In this document: positions 33,367-44,015 of the stretch, in pieces
Layout: the number at the start of each line of letters is the position of its first letter
Position numbering within the stretch: the first letter of the stretch is position 1
Assembly (NCBI RefSeq): GCF_000835495.1
Contig: NW_015622541.1
Coordinates: 4,092,001-4,156,000 of the forward strand
DNA length: 64,000 nucleotides
Source: Cladophialophora immunda
Lineage: Eukaryota > Ascomycota > Eurotiomycetes > Chaetothyriales > Herpotrichiellaceae
Direction of reading: 5' to 3'
Notes under the pieces: model-generated
The model's database searches: none
What the model was told of the DNA's origin: nothing
Seen by the model: only the letters and a program-made list of their open reading frames with translations
Position numbers and translations under genes: made by a program

Positions 33367-36300
33367 TGGTGTTTCGTGTAGGGCAGTAACTGAGAGAATG
33401 GACTGCTGCTACCGAGTGGGAATGGTTTCCGGACATCTTATACGATTTACCTCGTCGACCGCTTGCATCTGGGATCCCTACCTCCACCATTCGTACTCGT
33501 ATTAGAGCTTCACCCGTCAAAGAGCCAGGCAACATTCCTTGGCAGGCAGGCACCCATTAAGCTCAAAGCTGGTAGAGGAACACCGCATTGATGGCCGAAG
33601 CACGCTGGCGAGAAGATTATGACACCAATGATTTGCAACAACAGATACATCCTGGGGTCGATGGTGAGGCAATTCAAAGTGCGGGGCAACGAAGTTCCGA
33701 AGATCTGACTATTTGGGTCTAGCCCGAATAGGAAAGAGCGCGTCGCGGTCTCCGATTTCAATTCCAACGCCCAACTGCGCGCGGATGCATGTAATTGACC
33801 CTCCACCAATATTTTCGAACATGATGTGAACAGTTTGCTGCCCTGCTTGGTCTCTTCTGCATGACTCCTAAATCACCCTCCTTGAAGCCAATCTCCGTAT
33901 ATACCATGTCCACTCGAACAACGTCACAGAGCCAACCTCCAGGCCAATCGCTTCGTCCACTACCCTCTCGCCCCATCAAGGGCATTCTATACGGCTCAAC
34001 CTCCCCTGAGTTTCCCGGTACAAGTCGAGCTCTTTGAGCCGGTGTCATCCGCCTTCCGACCGCTCGAGCCTCCTGGCATGGTCTCGTCAAGAGCAACTGG
34101 ATTGAATATCGGATGACAATGTGGACGAGTGTCGGAACGTAACCCTAAGATGTTTGTCGGTTCAAGTGTCGCGGTCCAGTTGTCGAGTCTCCGAGTAACT
34201 ACATTTGCGCGCCTCCTACTTACTATTTGCTCCGGCAGAGAACGGCAGGTCGGATTGAATGTGGCCAAAAGAGAATGCGACGTTCAGAGCCCTCCTGCGA
34301 GGGCGGTGAAAAACGGTTTAGCCATGCGTCAAGTTGGTAAGCGTCCCTGAGGGATCGCGCGTCGGCATTCCAACGCTGAACATTATACGTGATCATACAT
34401 GGGATGTTTTGGTGTACAGGAGCGTGAGACAAGGATCAAGAGAGAGCGGAGATGACGACTTGTCGGAATTAGCGCACGAGGCCTACGCCTAGAGCACAAA
34501 GATTCTGTTGCCTACACACAAGATTGCTGGGAACCCTTTTGGAAGCTGAAGAGATCCACTGGCCGGAATCCGAGCTTCATGTTGCTTGGATGCCAGGTCT
34601 CGGATGTGACTTCAAGGATTCCAAATCAGCATGTCTTCCAACTTGGCACTTTGTTTGTTTCGGATGGCCATGGCCAGCGCAGAATATCAGCAAACGTCAA
34701 ATTCAGCATTGGCTGTCACTCCTTTCCAACTCTGCTCTTGTCCTCACAGCGCTCTATCTGGTGCCAGCCCTGTGACCAAACGCGCACCAAGGCAACAGCT
34801 ATCCGGTGTGTGCTTCTGTCGAAGATCCCGATCAACCGCGTTAATCTTCCGCATCATGTTCAGCATGGTGAGACGGAGAGCGCCGATCCAGTGTGCCCTT
34901 GGTCCTCTGGGACCTCTGGGTGCATGATGAACCTTGCTTTCGAGCGAGAAGAGGACGATTTTTGAAGATGTTATTTGTGCGTCCTGGCCTGAGATACGGC
35001 AAATGTCCTTCGATTGGTCTCGTCAGAGACAGAGAGAAGAGAAAACTAAAATCTTGTCTTCGAGGTTGCCGTATCACACATGAGAGAGGCATTTATATCC
35101 TGTTTTGGCAGGGCTTGGATGTTGCGTCTGGTCTGGAATCTGTCCACCGCGTGAGAAAAAGCGTGGTATACATCGTGGGCGACAAGATGGATTTGGGAGG
35201 ATGACTGCGAAGCTGGATAGTGAGGGCTTAACTCTGCATCTCTTCGACCATATACCCAAACACACCGATCGCTCTCTGGCTCTCGCAGAAAAGTCCATAT
35301 CAAGCAATCTGCATCTTGTTGTCAAGTCTCAACTTACACATGGATCCACGGTACGATATTGTCGCAACGGGTTTTGAAAGTCTAGCCGCTCGAGTTTCAG
35401 ATGAGTCCTGCAATGTTGTCAACATGTCCAAGCAAGAACTCCTGCAGCGCAACGGATGCATCAGACTAGGAAGGAAGGGACTGTTGAGATGGACAGGACT
35501 ACCAAGTGTGCCGGACGGGACCTCTCTCGAGTGAGGATCAAAGCTTTGGCTTGTCTGTTCCGAATCCTTGCTGTTTGTCAGACACAGTTCCAACTCATTC
35601 TTGATCTGTGTGGAGTTCGCCGCGAGGCATCTTGCTTTTGGTGGCTAAGGTGGATAAATCTTACTCGGGTAGCGAAGACGACTTTACAACGAACTTGACG
35701 TGACGGATCACATGTGGGGGCTGATGAACTTGCCTCGATGATCGCGTCTTGCATGTCGGTATCGGTGCTTTTGACGCGTTGACAGAGGCGATATTCCACC
35801 GCTGCCTCTGGATGCTTGCATGGTCCTTGGACAGCGGGACCCTTCTTTTATAAGTCTCCCCATTCCTCCTTGCGCCTGAAAACTAATGAAGAACAGATAG
35901 GACCGCCGGAGCTGCAGAGGTCTACGCAGGATCGGGTTCAAACATGACGGCCGACCATAAGCCTGAGAGCGAATAGTCAGAAGAGGAGACTGAGGTTTAA
36001 TATAGTCGTGGGAATGCGTTTTGGCATCATGGGGTTCTGAATTGTCTTGTGAAAATGATTGACCAAGGAGGTAAGACTGCAAAGACTTTATGAAACATGG
36101 AGGATGAGGAAGACTAATAAGAACGAATCCAACAATGTCACGAAACCCGTACTAAGAAGTCCACGGGATGATTCTCTGTCGACTATAAATCCGTCGTGCG
36201 GCGCTTAGGGCCTTCGTCCGCCGCATCGAGAGAATGGTATGTATAATTACTGACGGTGTTTGTGCTTCACGTGGATGACATTGTGTGCAAGGACTCGTCG

Positions 36301-36861
36301 TATAGTCCAGCATGATATACAGGGAACTCGCGGTGAAGCTTTGCACAAAAGCTTCACGAGGCCTCGGTCCAACGTCGAAATGGCCTTGTCCAAAAGCAAA
36401 ACTAGTGCGAGAGGTTAGTTGGACAATGTGGCTGGCTGAGGTGCCACGGGGTGCATTGTAGAAACACCTTCCGTTTCGGGAAACACCTTCCGCTTCAAGA
36501 GCCCGGACAGACCTAGATATACGAACACATGCGGCTGCAAAGTGCGATGACAGCTTCAAAACTCGACTTTGGCTCAGATAGTAAGTCCGGCGCATCGCTT
36601 ATCGCTTATCTACCCTTCAGCCGCAACTTTGCACTCGTCTATACCCAGATGACAGAAGCGAGCTGAAGTATAGTGGAAGTCACCATCCAGTAACGCGGTT
36701 CCTTTGGACTCTCGTGGCCGGTGGTTACCTTTCCGTTTGAGCATCATGCGAGGCGGGATGAGCCACTGTGCAGAAGCATAACCACTATAAAGCTTGGGCA
36801 CAGAACTCTCCATCTCGCTCTGGCCAGTTTCTCCATTCTCAATCAATTCATCCCTCTCAAC
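33367..36861. other. Gene-poor stretch of 3.5 kb
   Basis: The longest stretch without a recognised gene. Many short frames occur on both strands without domain resemblance. The best candidate is the complement of 33758-34048 (ATG 34048, 96 codons; PYRMPLMGREGSGRSDWPGG), which is only mildly protein-like. A 19-bp tandem duplication sits at 36461-36498. The stretch could hold a decayed element, a long non-coding RNA or simply promoters. I cannot decide from sequence alone. Confidence 0.4.
36461..36498 (+). repeat. Tandem duplication of a 19-bp unit
   Basis: Two adjacent copies beginning GAAACACCTTCCG, at 36461-36479 and 36480-36498, agree at 16 of 19 positions. The spacing places two GGAAGGTGTTTC blocks exactly 19 bp apart on the minus strand. 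It lies about 360 bp upstream of the lipocalin-like gene. No known element is recognised. Confidence 0.8.
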
Positions 36862-37508
36862 ATGGCTGCACCACCCGAGGTCAACCTCGCCAACCTGACT
36901 GGGAATTGGGTCCTGGTACGTATGCATCAGAGTCTTCAGACCCTCGTCGACATCGTTTGTTTGACCGCATTCAGAACCGTGGCCTCGCCAACGATCCCGA
37001 CCCCATGCTAGAGCTACAGGGTGTTCCTTGGTTGAAGCGCAAAATCATTCTGCTCGCCACGGTGACCTTGTCCATCAAGGAGTATGTCGACGACAAGAAC
37101 GTCACGCATATCGACCTGGATCAGACCGCCACGGGGGGCATCCAGGGCACCAGCGAGCTGCGCATCTTGGACTGGAGTGACACCATCCACCAAGATCACA
37201 TTTTCGGCACCTTGAAGAGCCGCAATCGCTGGGTCGCCGACCTCAAGACGTGTGAGAGTGGGGACGGAGGGCCCCTCGACCCGTATCTGACCGAGGGTTG
37301 GTTGGATGAGAAAGTCGGTCCGAATGGGGAGGGGTTCGTCCAGAATTGGGTCATCAATGAGGAACTAGGCTGGACTGCGGAACAGGTCTGGGGGTTCACC
37401 AAGATCAAGGGCCAGCGGTATAAGACCAGGAAGATCCTCGTGAAGAAGGGGGACCAGAGACTGACTCTAACGCTTGCGTATGATTGGAAGGGGAAACCCA
37501 AGGCGTAG
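36862..37508 (+). CDS. Lipocalin-like small cytosolic protein of unknown ligand
   Basis: Exons 36862-36915 and 36975-37508 give 195 residues; the 59-nt intron has GTACGT and CAG. The order of features matches a common fungal family: NLTGNWVLNRGL at the start (the GxW-like lipocalin strand A), then PDPMLELQGVPWLKRKIILL. After that come TVTLSIKEYVDD, HIDLDQTATGGIQGTSELR, HIFGTLKSRNRWV, GFVQNWVINEELGWTAEQVW and a final strand VKKGDQRLTLTLAYDW. The alternating strands and the start motif suggest a small beta-barrel that binds a hydrophobic ligand. No signal peptide is visible, so a cytosolic location is expected. Ligand and role are unknown. The unspliced frame is closed soon after the intron, which supports the splice. 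Confidence 0.82.
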
Positions 37509-38631
37509 CCCGCCGGGACCTGTTGAGACTGGAGCTGGAGTTGGTTGATGGTGTGCAGCACACAGGACTGGGGGTGTTTATATTGCACGCCGCTACATTC
37601 AGCCATGCACAGCAAGCTCGGGTCGAGAACGTGTAAGGAAAGGAGACCCGCTCCTGTCAGCCATCAGGTACATGTGTTCACCTCATATGGTGATGATCTC
37701 TTGTCTGTAAGTCGAAGATAGAAAACAACATGGAAGGGAACTTGATGACCATGAAGAGTTCCGTGTACGCCCGTTGATTTCCTTGCTCACACAAGCGAAA
37801 GAGATCCAGCAGGCATATCAGGTGACTGCGGGTATGGTATCGAGATCCGCTGATAGCGGGCTGAAAATCACGGCAGTGGGTGGTACAGAGCAGTATTTCC
37901 TCCAGGGCATACCCGACAAAAATATGTGCTCACTATCCGAGTTACAACGAGATATGTGTCTTTCGCATGGCTTGGTCCCTTCCCCCACGCTCAGGCAATT
38001 CGAGAAAATACTTGCTCATCGGCTACAGTCTTGGGCATCGCTAGTCCGAGTATTCGGGAATGGATAAACACATTGGTATCATCGATGGGCCTGGTAGCTG
38101 AAGGCCAGCAACCGAAAGTTTCGTGGGTTGGATTGGATTGGTCACTCTTGGGCAATGGGTATAGGTCAACTAATCCACCGGGGCCCTGGCATGCTTCAGC
38201 CTTCCTTGGAACTTGCGCATCTGAATCTTTCGCGAGCTTGAACGGTGGTGTACTCCTACAAATCCTCATGTGTGCTCGTTGGTGACATGGTGTTTGCGTG
38301 GGCGCCGACTTTACACGGTCCAACAGTCAACCCTTTCTACGCTCCAGATTCTTTAAGAGATGAGAACTGTGATTCGTGGCCTCTCTCGAGCCGTTCTGCG
38401 TATCTAACACGTCCATGATAACAGTCTCCGTTGTACTGTTATCCGAATGACCATCATCATGTACCCTGAATTTTTCGCAGCCTATGCCGCTTCATCCCAC
38501 CCTCCGCTGTCCTGCCCTCTTTGGCTTTTCAGCCACAACAACCGGTAGTATCAGCAGGTTCGGGTTTTCTGCTTTGGAAAACCAGTTAGTCCCAGGTCTA
38601 AACCACAGTTTCGGCTCGGCTCGGGTGGTGC
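37509..38631. other. Intergenic between lipocalin-like gene and copper transporter gene
   Basis: 1.1 kb between convergent genes; no ATG frame with protein character. Open frames at 37774-38067 and 37926-38285 overlap each other in different frames and look like chance. Confidence 0.4.
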
Positions 38632-39370
38632 TTACTTGGCCTCGTTCAAGAGTTGGTCCCAACTGAAAATGAATGCTCCCAGAAAAGCCCCGATGATGAT
38701 GCAGATGATAATGTAGCCTGGACCGCGATTAGCCAAGGCTCATCCCCACCCCAGGGGGAAACCTACCGTTGTAATACATGGCCAACAACATGATGAAATA
38801 TGCGACGCCGAATTGGACCATGTGTATCAGAGATCGGATCACCTGACGTTGCAGGAGTGTCAAGCGGGAGACTCGCGGGCGGTGGAACACGGCAGGGCCA
38901 ACTAGCTGCGAGCTGGGTGAGGGTTGCTTGCCATTCCCAGATTCGTGGTTCGAGGATGAACTGTCTTCGGGGTGCGATCGAGCGGCGGCTGCGGCGGCGG
39001 AAAGAGCCTTGCGATCATGTCTTGCAATCCAGGCATCATACTCACGGCCAAGTCTGCGGAGGAACTCGAGAGAGATGACCAGGCAGATGACACCGATGCA
39101 GGAGCCTGCAAACATGCCACCGGAGGTGATTTGCCAGTCCTTGGAGATGAAGCCTGTGCAATCGAGTTAGTGGTTGAAAACCGGAAGGTATGGTTGGGAA
39201 CGCTACTGACAAGCTCCCACAGTGTACCAGTTCCACGTCATGGAAATTTTGCACGAGTTGCCGCCCATGCCCATGCCTCCCATATCGGCGGCAGAGGTGG
39301 ACGCGGCGGCGGCAGAGGCTGTCATGGTGCCCGTGCTGGCCATCGACATTGAGCTTGTCCCCATGTCCAT
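38632..39370 (-). CDS. Ctr-family high-affinity copper transporter
   Basis: Spliced model, minus strand: exons 39370-39211, 39153-38767 and 38717-38632, giving 210 residues; GT-AG introns of 57 and 49 nt. The extracellular N-terminus is Met-rich (MDMGTSSMSM, later DMGGMGMGG). It is followed by [21 protein letters not shown], the usual entry to TM1. The cytosolic loop is Ala/Ser-rich (about residues 90-130). TM2 contains the copper-selectivity MxxxM motif (FIMLLAMYYNG: M-L-L-A-M), and TM3 has GAFLGA, the GxxxG packing motif. Ctr proteins form trimers that import Cu(I) after reduction of Cu(II) at the cell surface. A putative metalloreductase lies head to head with it, 1,235 bp away, and shares the DMGGMxMGG motif. 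The start is the first in-frame ATG. Confidence 0.92.
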
Positions 39371-40605
39371 GTTTGGTTTGGAGAGACGACGATAAGGAGA
39401 GAACTTCACACGGAGGTGTGTCAGTGTCTGTGAGGGTAATGCCTTGTCACTCTGCCAGTTGACGGTGGAGGAAGCGACTCAAACAATGATATTGTGTAAA
39501 GTGCAACAAGGCGAGGGTTTTGTTTGATATTCACCCAACACACTTTCCAGGAGCGGCACGATCATCCCACCTCTGCCGTCCAAAAGCGAGAGTGAAACCA
39601 ACTGCTGCAAAGGGGAAGAGACCCTCTTTTTGAGCAAGTTTTCCTGGTAGCGTGGCGTGGATGGCCGTGTCTGGGCGGCTGGCGAGAGATTCTGTGATTG
39701 GACTGTTGCCTTTCATCCTCATGTCTTCATGGATAGAGACAAGTGACAGCGACCACAATACCTGCTCTCATTCCACTCTTAACGTTGAGCAGTCTCGTAC
39801 TTACAAGCGAGGATTTCAGGAGACATTTTGTAGTCTGTTAAAACCTAGGGCTTTGCCTGAGACGAGTGTAGTAACCTCTAGGTATGGTTCCCGTCAGCAC
39901 TCGCAAGGTTGCATACGGTGAACAGTGCCGCCTTTGAAGCCCTCGCATCTTGAAGTAACATTGCTTGTGTACATGTTACACATTTTTGCTGCATTTTCCA
40001 TTTTGTTATGCGATTGAGCGGTGTCGTTGGGTAGATATGGGCCCTTTGTCCCGCGCTAAGCCCTTTCCGGTACTGCCAAGGTCTTCCGAGGAAGAAGTCC
40101 CCAAAGAGTCGGAAGAGCCAAAGTCATCCTCCACCAGTTCCTCTCTCCTTCCGTCCCAGTGATCGCGCCTCTCATCAACAGCTTCAGTATAGCTTCGCCA
40201 AGATGGGCCTCTACTGCTGCAGCAGGAACCCGAGAGCAGGATGCCAAGCAACAAGGTTCGGAGCGGTCGCTGCCCAGACAAATGAAGTGGGTTGAGCAAG
40301 TTTCCCCATCGCCAGTCAAGAACATCGTGACCGGTGGTAACAGGGGCAGACGTCCTCCCTTCTTGCAATGTGCTCTTCTTCCCGGGTCTGGCCGAGCCCC
40401 AATCCTGGCCTCGCTTTCGAATTTTCCGAGTATCATTGGCTCTTCGAGCGACAGAGTCCGGGCCCTCGGGCATCCTGGCACAACGACCTGGTGCAGGATA
40501 TCGTTCAGACAGTCGAAGACTTTTCTCGAGTATAAAATTCTCCTATGTGATCAGAGGTAAGCCCATCAAAGAAGGTTCCCAAAGTGCGTGCTTCTCAAAG
40601 TCAGC
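39371..40605. promoter_or_regulatory. Bidirectional promoter of copper transporter and metalloreductase, repeated TTGAGCAAG
   Basis: The 1,235 bp between the two start codons contains TTGAGCAAG twice: at 39630-39638 (260 bp from the transporter start) and at 40292-40300 (306 bp from the reductase start). A related TTGAGCAG is at 39785-39792. The complement CTTGCTCAA differs by one base from the yeast Mac1 copper-response core TTTGCTCA. This suggests shared copper-starvation control. Open frames crossing the stretch (39652-39921, 40159-40560) are not protein-like. Confidence 0.45.
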
Positions 40606-42820
40606 ATGGAGTTCTTCTCTCGGTTTGTGACGCTGCTGTTGACCAGCACCCTGTTTCTTACTGCACAATGCATGACATCCTCTGGTCGTGCCGGCCATGG
40701 TCTAATCGGCTATGGTATCAACATGTACTTTCCTTACTGTTGCACTGCATGCCGTAATGTTTTGTCCGGTAGCCAGCTCAATTGCTCCGAAGTCATGGAG
40801 ATGCAAGACATGGGGGGAATGGACATGGGGGGAATGGACATGGGCGGTGGCGAGTTTATGACCATGCCTGAGTGTTATGCCACCGACGATGCATTCCTCC
40901 AGTCGCTTGCACTCTGCATCAGCCAACGCTGTCCCAAAGACCCCAACGAACACGACCTCGAGGACTGGCAAATTGAAAAATGGTGGGCGATGAATGTGGT
41001 TGGGAGTGCAGCTGTGCAACCTGACCCAAAGGAATCCTACGCAAAGGCATTGGCCAAGGTAACCACTGTGCCAACGGAAACCCTGGTGGCGGGCGATCCT
41101 CTGAACCGAACAATGTTGGTGTCTGTCGAAGACTATCAACCCAACTGGAATGCCGACAAGATATTCGAGCATATCGAGATCCTCCACGAGCGCTACGGGT
41201 GAGTTGAAAAGATTCCTTTCTAATCACACAACCTGTTCCTCTGACGTCGAGCGTAGCCTGGTCGTGTTCCTTTCTGGGGTCGTCATCCCCGTGGGCTTCT
41301 CACTCCTCCGTTTCGTTCCCTTCCCAGACCGCTGGGTCACTCTCTTCAACGCCTGGATCGTCGACCCTCCCGCAGCCGGCCGACATCACAAAGTGCCCAT
41401 ATTTTGGGGATTGACCAATATGCCTACCCGAGGACAGGCCTTGTTTGTCGCATACTTGACCATTCTCAATCTCCTTCTCTGTGCCACCGGGTACTCCTCC
41501 AGACAGCCAAACAGCTGGTGGCCGGATGATCGGGACCGCGAAATCCTCACCTATGTGACCAACCGAACGGGAGTGCTCAGTTTCGCCAACATCCCGCTCC
41601 TCATCCTGTACGCCGGCCGCAACAACATACTGCTGTGGCTGACCAACTGGAGCCACGATACATTCGTCCTGCTGCATCGCTATGTCGCTGCAATCGCTAC
41701 CATACAGGCCATTGTCCATTCTCTCATCTACCTCTACATCTATAATGTGGATGGTGAGCACTCCAGCGAAAGCAAACTTCCGTATTGGTACTGGGGAGCA
41801 ATCGCAACCATAGGCATGTCGATCTTGCTTCCGACCTCGATCCTACCGCTCCGGCGAATGCTCTACGAGGCTTTCCTCCTGTGGCACATCGCCGTCTCCG
41901 TCCTGGTCGTGGTGGGATGCTACCTGCACATCTACGATCGCTTCGGTCACCAATGGGGATACGAGGTTTGGATTTATGTTGCGATTGCCGTCTGGGGGTT
42001 CGACCGACTCCTCCGGATTGGCCGGTTTGTCCGCGCCGGTCTTCGATATGCGAGAGTCACCGTTATAGACGACGATTATGTCCGTGTCGACATTGAAGGC
42101 GTCGGCGCTAACGGCCACGCCTACCTTTACTTCCCCACGCTGACGTGGCGGGTGTGGGAGAACCACCCGTTCTCTGTCGCGTCGACCATGCTCAACGGCA
42201 CTCCCAAGCCATCCGTGTCCGGAACGGATGTGAAATCCTCGATGACCGCCGATGTCGAGAAAGACGGCGGCATCTCAACGGGCGTCAGCTCGGACCACTC
42301 CAGCGACGGGGAAATCGATGACCGTCAGATCCCACCGCCAAAACTGGGGATAACTTTCCTGCTCCGCACCCGCGGTGGTCTAACCTCGATCCTGCGCTCG
42401 CAGTCCAGGATCCCCGTGCTCGTCGAGCCCGGGTACGGACAGCAGCACACCGATCTCTCAGACCACCCCACGCTGATCTGCATCGCCGGTGGCGTGGGGA
42501 TCACCACGGTCCTCCCCCTGCTGCGCAGCCATCCAGGCAGAACCAAGCTCCTGTGGGGTATGCGTACTCCCGCCCTCGGCGAAGCGATGGCCGGCCAGCT
42601 GGAGGGAGTGGAGAAGCAATTCTTCGTCGGCAAGCGGATGAACGTGCGCGAGGAGCTGGAGAGAGAGATGGTGAGTTCTCCTGTGGCCGGCGACAATTGC
42701 GCTGTTGTCGTGAGTGGTCCGGACGGGATGGCGGACGACGTGAGGAATGCGGTATGCGAGATTGCCAAGAGGACGAAGCATCTCAAGGTGAAGCTGGTGG
42801 AGGAGTCATTCTCATGGTAG
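40606..42820 (+). CDS. Ferric/cupric reductase (FRE-type NADPH oxidoreductase) with Met-rich ectodomain
   Basis: Exons 40606-41198 and 41257-42820 give 718 residues; the 58-nt intron has GTGAGT and TAG. A signal peptide (residues 1-22) leads to an extracellular domain with many Cys and the repeat DMGGMDMGGMDMGG at about residues 67-80. Membrane helices follow; the heme-binding His pairs are in the HRYVAAIATIQAIVH segment and the LLWHIAVSVLVVVGCYLHI segment. The FAD motif HPFSVAS is at about residue 500 and the NADPH motif GGVGITTVLPLLRS at about 608. The C-terminus ends ESFSW, as in the family. Such enzymes move electrons from cytosolic NADPH through FAD and two hemes to Fe(III) or Cu(II) outside the cell. 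The Met-rich ectodomain, and pairing with a Ctr transporter instead of the FetC/FtrA iron pair, argue for cupric reductase activity. Substrate preference is inference. Confidence 0.9.
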
Positions 42821-42918
42821 GATGAATCTCTGCAGAGAATTTTTCCGAAGACACCTAACTACATCTATCAAGTGATCTATCCAGCAGTAGAACGTCCCAT
42901 ACATTTGTTCCACCTTCG

Positions 42919-43554
42919 TCAGCCCTTCAGGATTGACCGTATGCGAGCAGATTTCATCCCGTTGGAGGGCCTCAGGCTCATTCCAAAGCCTGGCCCGCTA
43001 AAAGGCATCCTTGCCAATCTGTTGATATCAGTAGTAGCCGCAGCACTTGCGTTGCCGTCCGCGACCACCCTTGTCCTAGTAGCATTAGATAAAGGCACTG
43101 ATTTGTTGCCTCTGCTGGGCCCGCCTATATTAGCCTTGGTGTTGTGAGCCTGGGTATCGCCCTTCACTTGAACAGATTTCTCTGTCGATGTGTTCGAGGA
43201 AGTCCTCGAGCTCAGGCCGTCCGTTGAGCTCCGAGTGTTCAATCCCGGGTACGGGGCCGTGGAATCCTCCGTATCACTCTCAGTGTCGTCTGAGGTCCCA
43301 CGTCGCAGCTGTGGCTCTGCCGTAGGCACGTAGTTCCGGTACCGAGAGGCCTCTGTGGTTGGCAGATGTGTAACGTCCACCCAGGCTCGGATGCGCATCT
43401 CTTGCAAGGCCAAGGCTGCATCGTGCTCCTCCCATGCCCTGACCCAGAATTTGTAGAGGGTTTGGCCAGCTGCTTCTTCTTCTGCTGTTCTTGGGGCCCT
43501 ACGGCCGCGGGTGTTTTTGTTGTCGGCGTCGTTGCTAGCAGCGGTGGGATCCAT
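42919..43554 (-). CDS. Hypothetical protein, 211 residues
   Basis: Uninterrupted frame from ATG 43554, preceded in frame only by a TTG. The first 80 residues are charged and partly helical (EEEAAGQTLYKFWVRAWEEH, then ALQEMRIRAWVDVTHLP). The rest is Ser/Thr/Asp/Asn-rich and probably disordered, ending in a basic tail (LRPSNGMKSARIRSILKG). No domain, signal peptide or membrane segment is visible. It converges with the reductase, leaving 98 bp between stop codons. Antisense frames are broken. I do not recognise the family. A real gene is likely from codon use and from the folded-then-disordered design. Confidence 0.6.
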   Translation of the reverse strand: MDPTAASNDADNKNTRGRRAPRTAEEEAAGQTLYKFWVRAWEEHDAALALQEMRIRAWVDVTHLPTTEASRYRNYVPTAEPQLRRGTSDDTESDTEDSTAPYPGLNTRSSTDGLSSRTSSNTSTEKSVQVKGDTQAHNTKANIGGPSRGNKSVPLSNATRTRVVADGNASAAATTDINRLARMPFSGPGFGMSLRPSNGMKSARIRSILKG

Positions 43555-44015
43555 GCTCAAGTATAATAGAGAGTGGACGCGTTGAAAGGGAAAGCTGTGT
43601 GCGTTTGTTGTGCAGGAAGGGTCCGTTAAGTTTAGGTCAAAGAAGATACTGAGGTAGTCTTCGAGCCAGACGTAGGGTGTTGTTATAACTGTCGTTAGGG
43701 ATATTCACTAGGTTATCGTCAGTTCATATGTGAACAAGTGCGTGAGGCCCTCAGCGACGAGGCTGATGGTAGAAGAGGTTGTCACCCTGGATATCGATGA
43801 AGCGGGATACAGGTCCTCACATCATTAGAAAGGGATGGAACTTCCTTTCCAGACAAGGTTCCTTCCACCTTATTGCCCTTTATAGTTCAGGTTTGCTAAA
43901 GAGAGACAGAAGGTCCTTATCCTCTCAGCTAATAAGTAGGGCGAGTGCCACCGTCTCTTGACCAGGCATTGTATGCAGCTTCCATCTACCCTTCAAATTT
44001 CATCCAGCTTTCAAT
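43555..44015. promoter_or_regulatory. Divergent promoter between two hypothetical genes
   Basis: 461 bp between opposed start codons at 43554 and 44016. It is AT-richer than the flanking coding DNA. I see no specific site. Confidence 0.35.

Noticed and set aside
33758..34096. Small minus-strand ORF with SDWPGGWLCDVVRVDMV
   Set aside because: Somewhat protein-like, but no homologue is recalled, there is no splice support, and several frames are open over the same DNA. Left as a remark in the gene-poor stretch.
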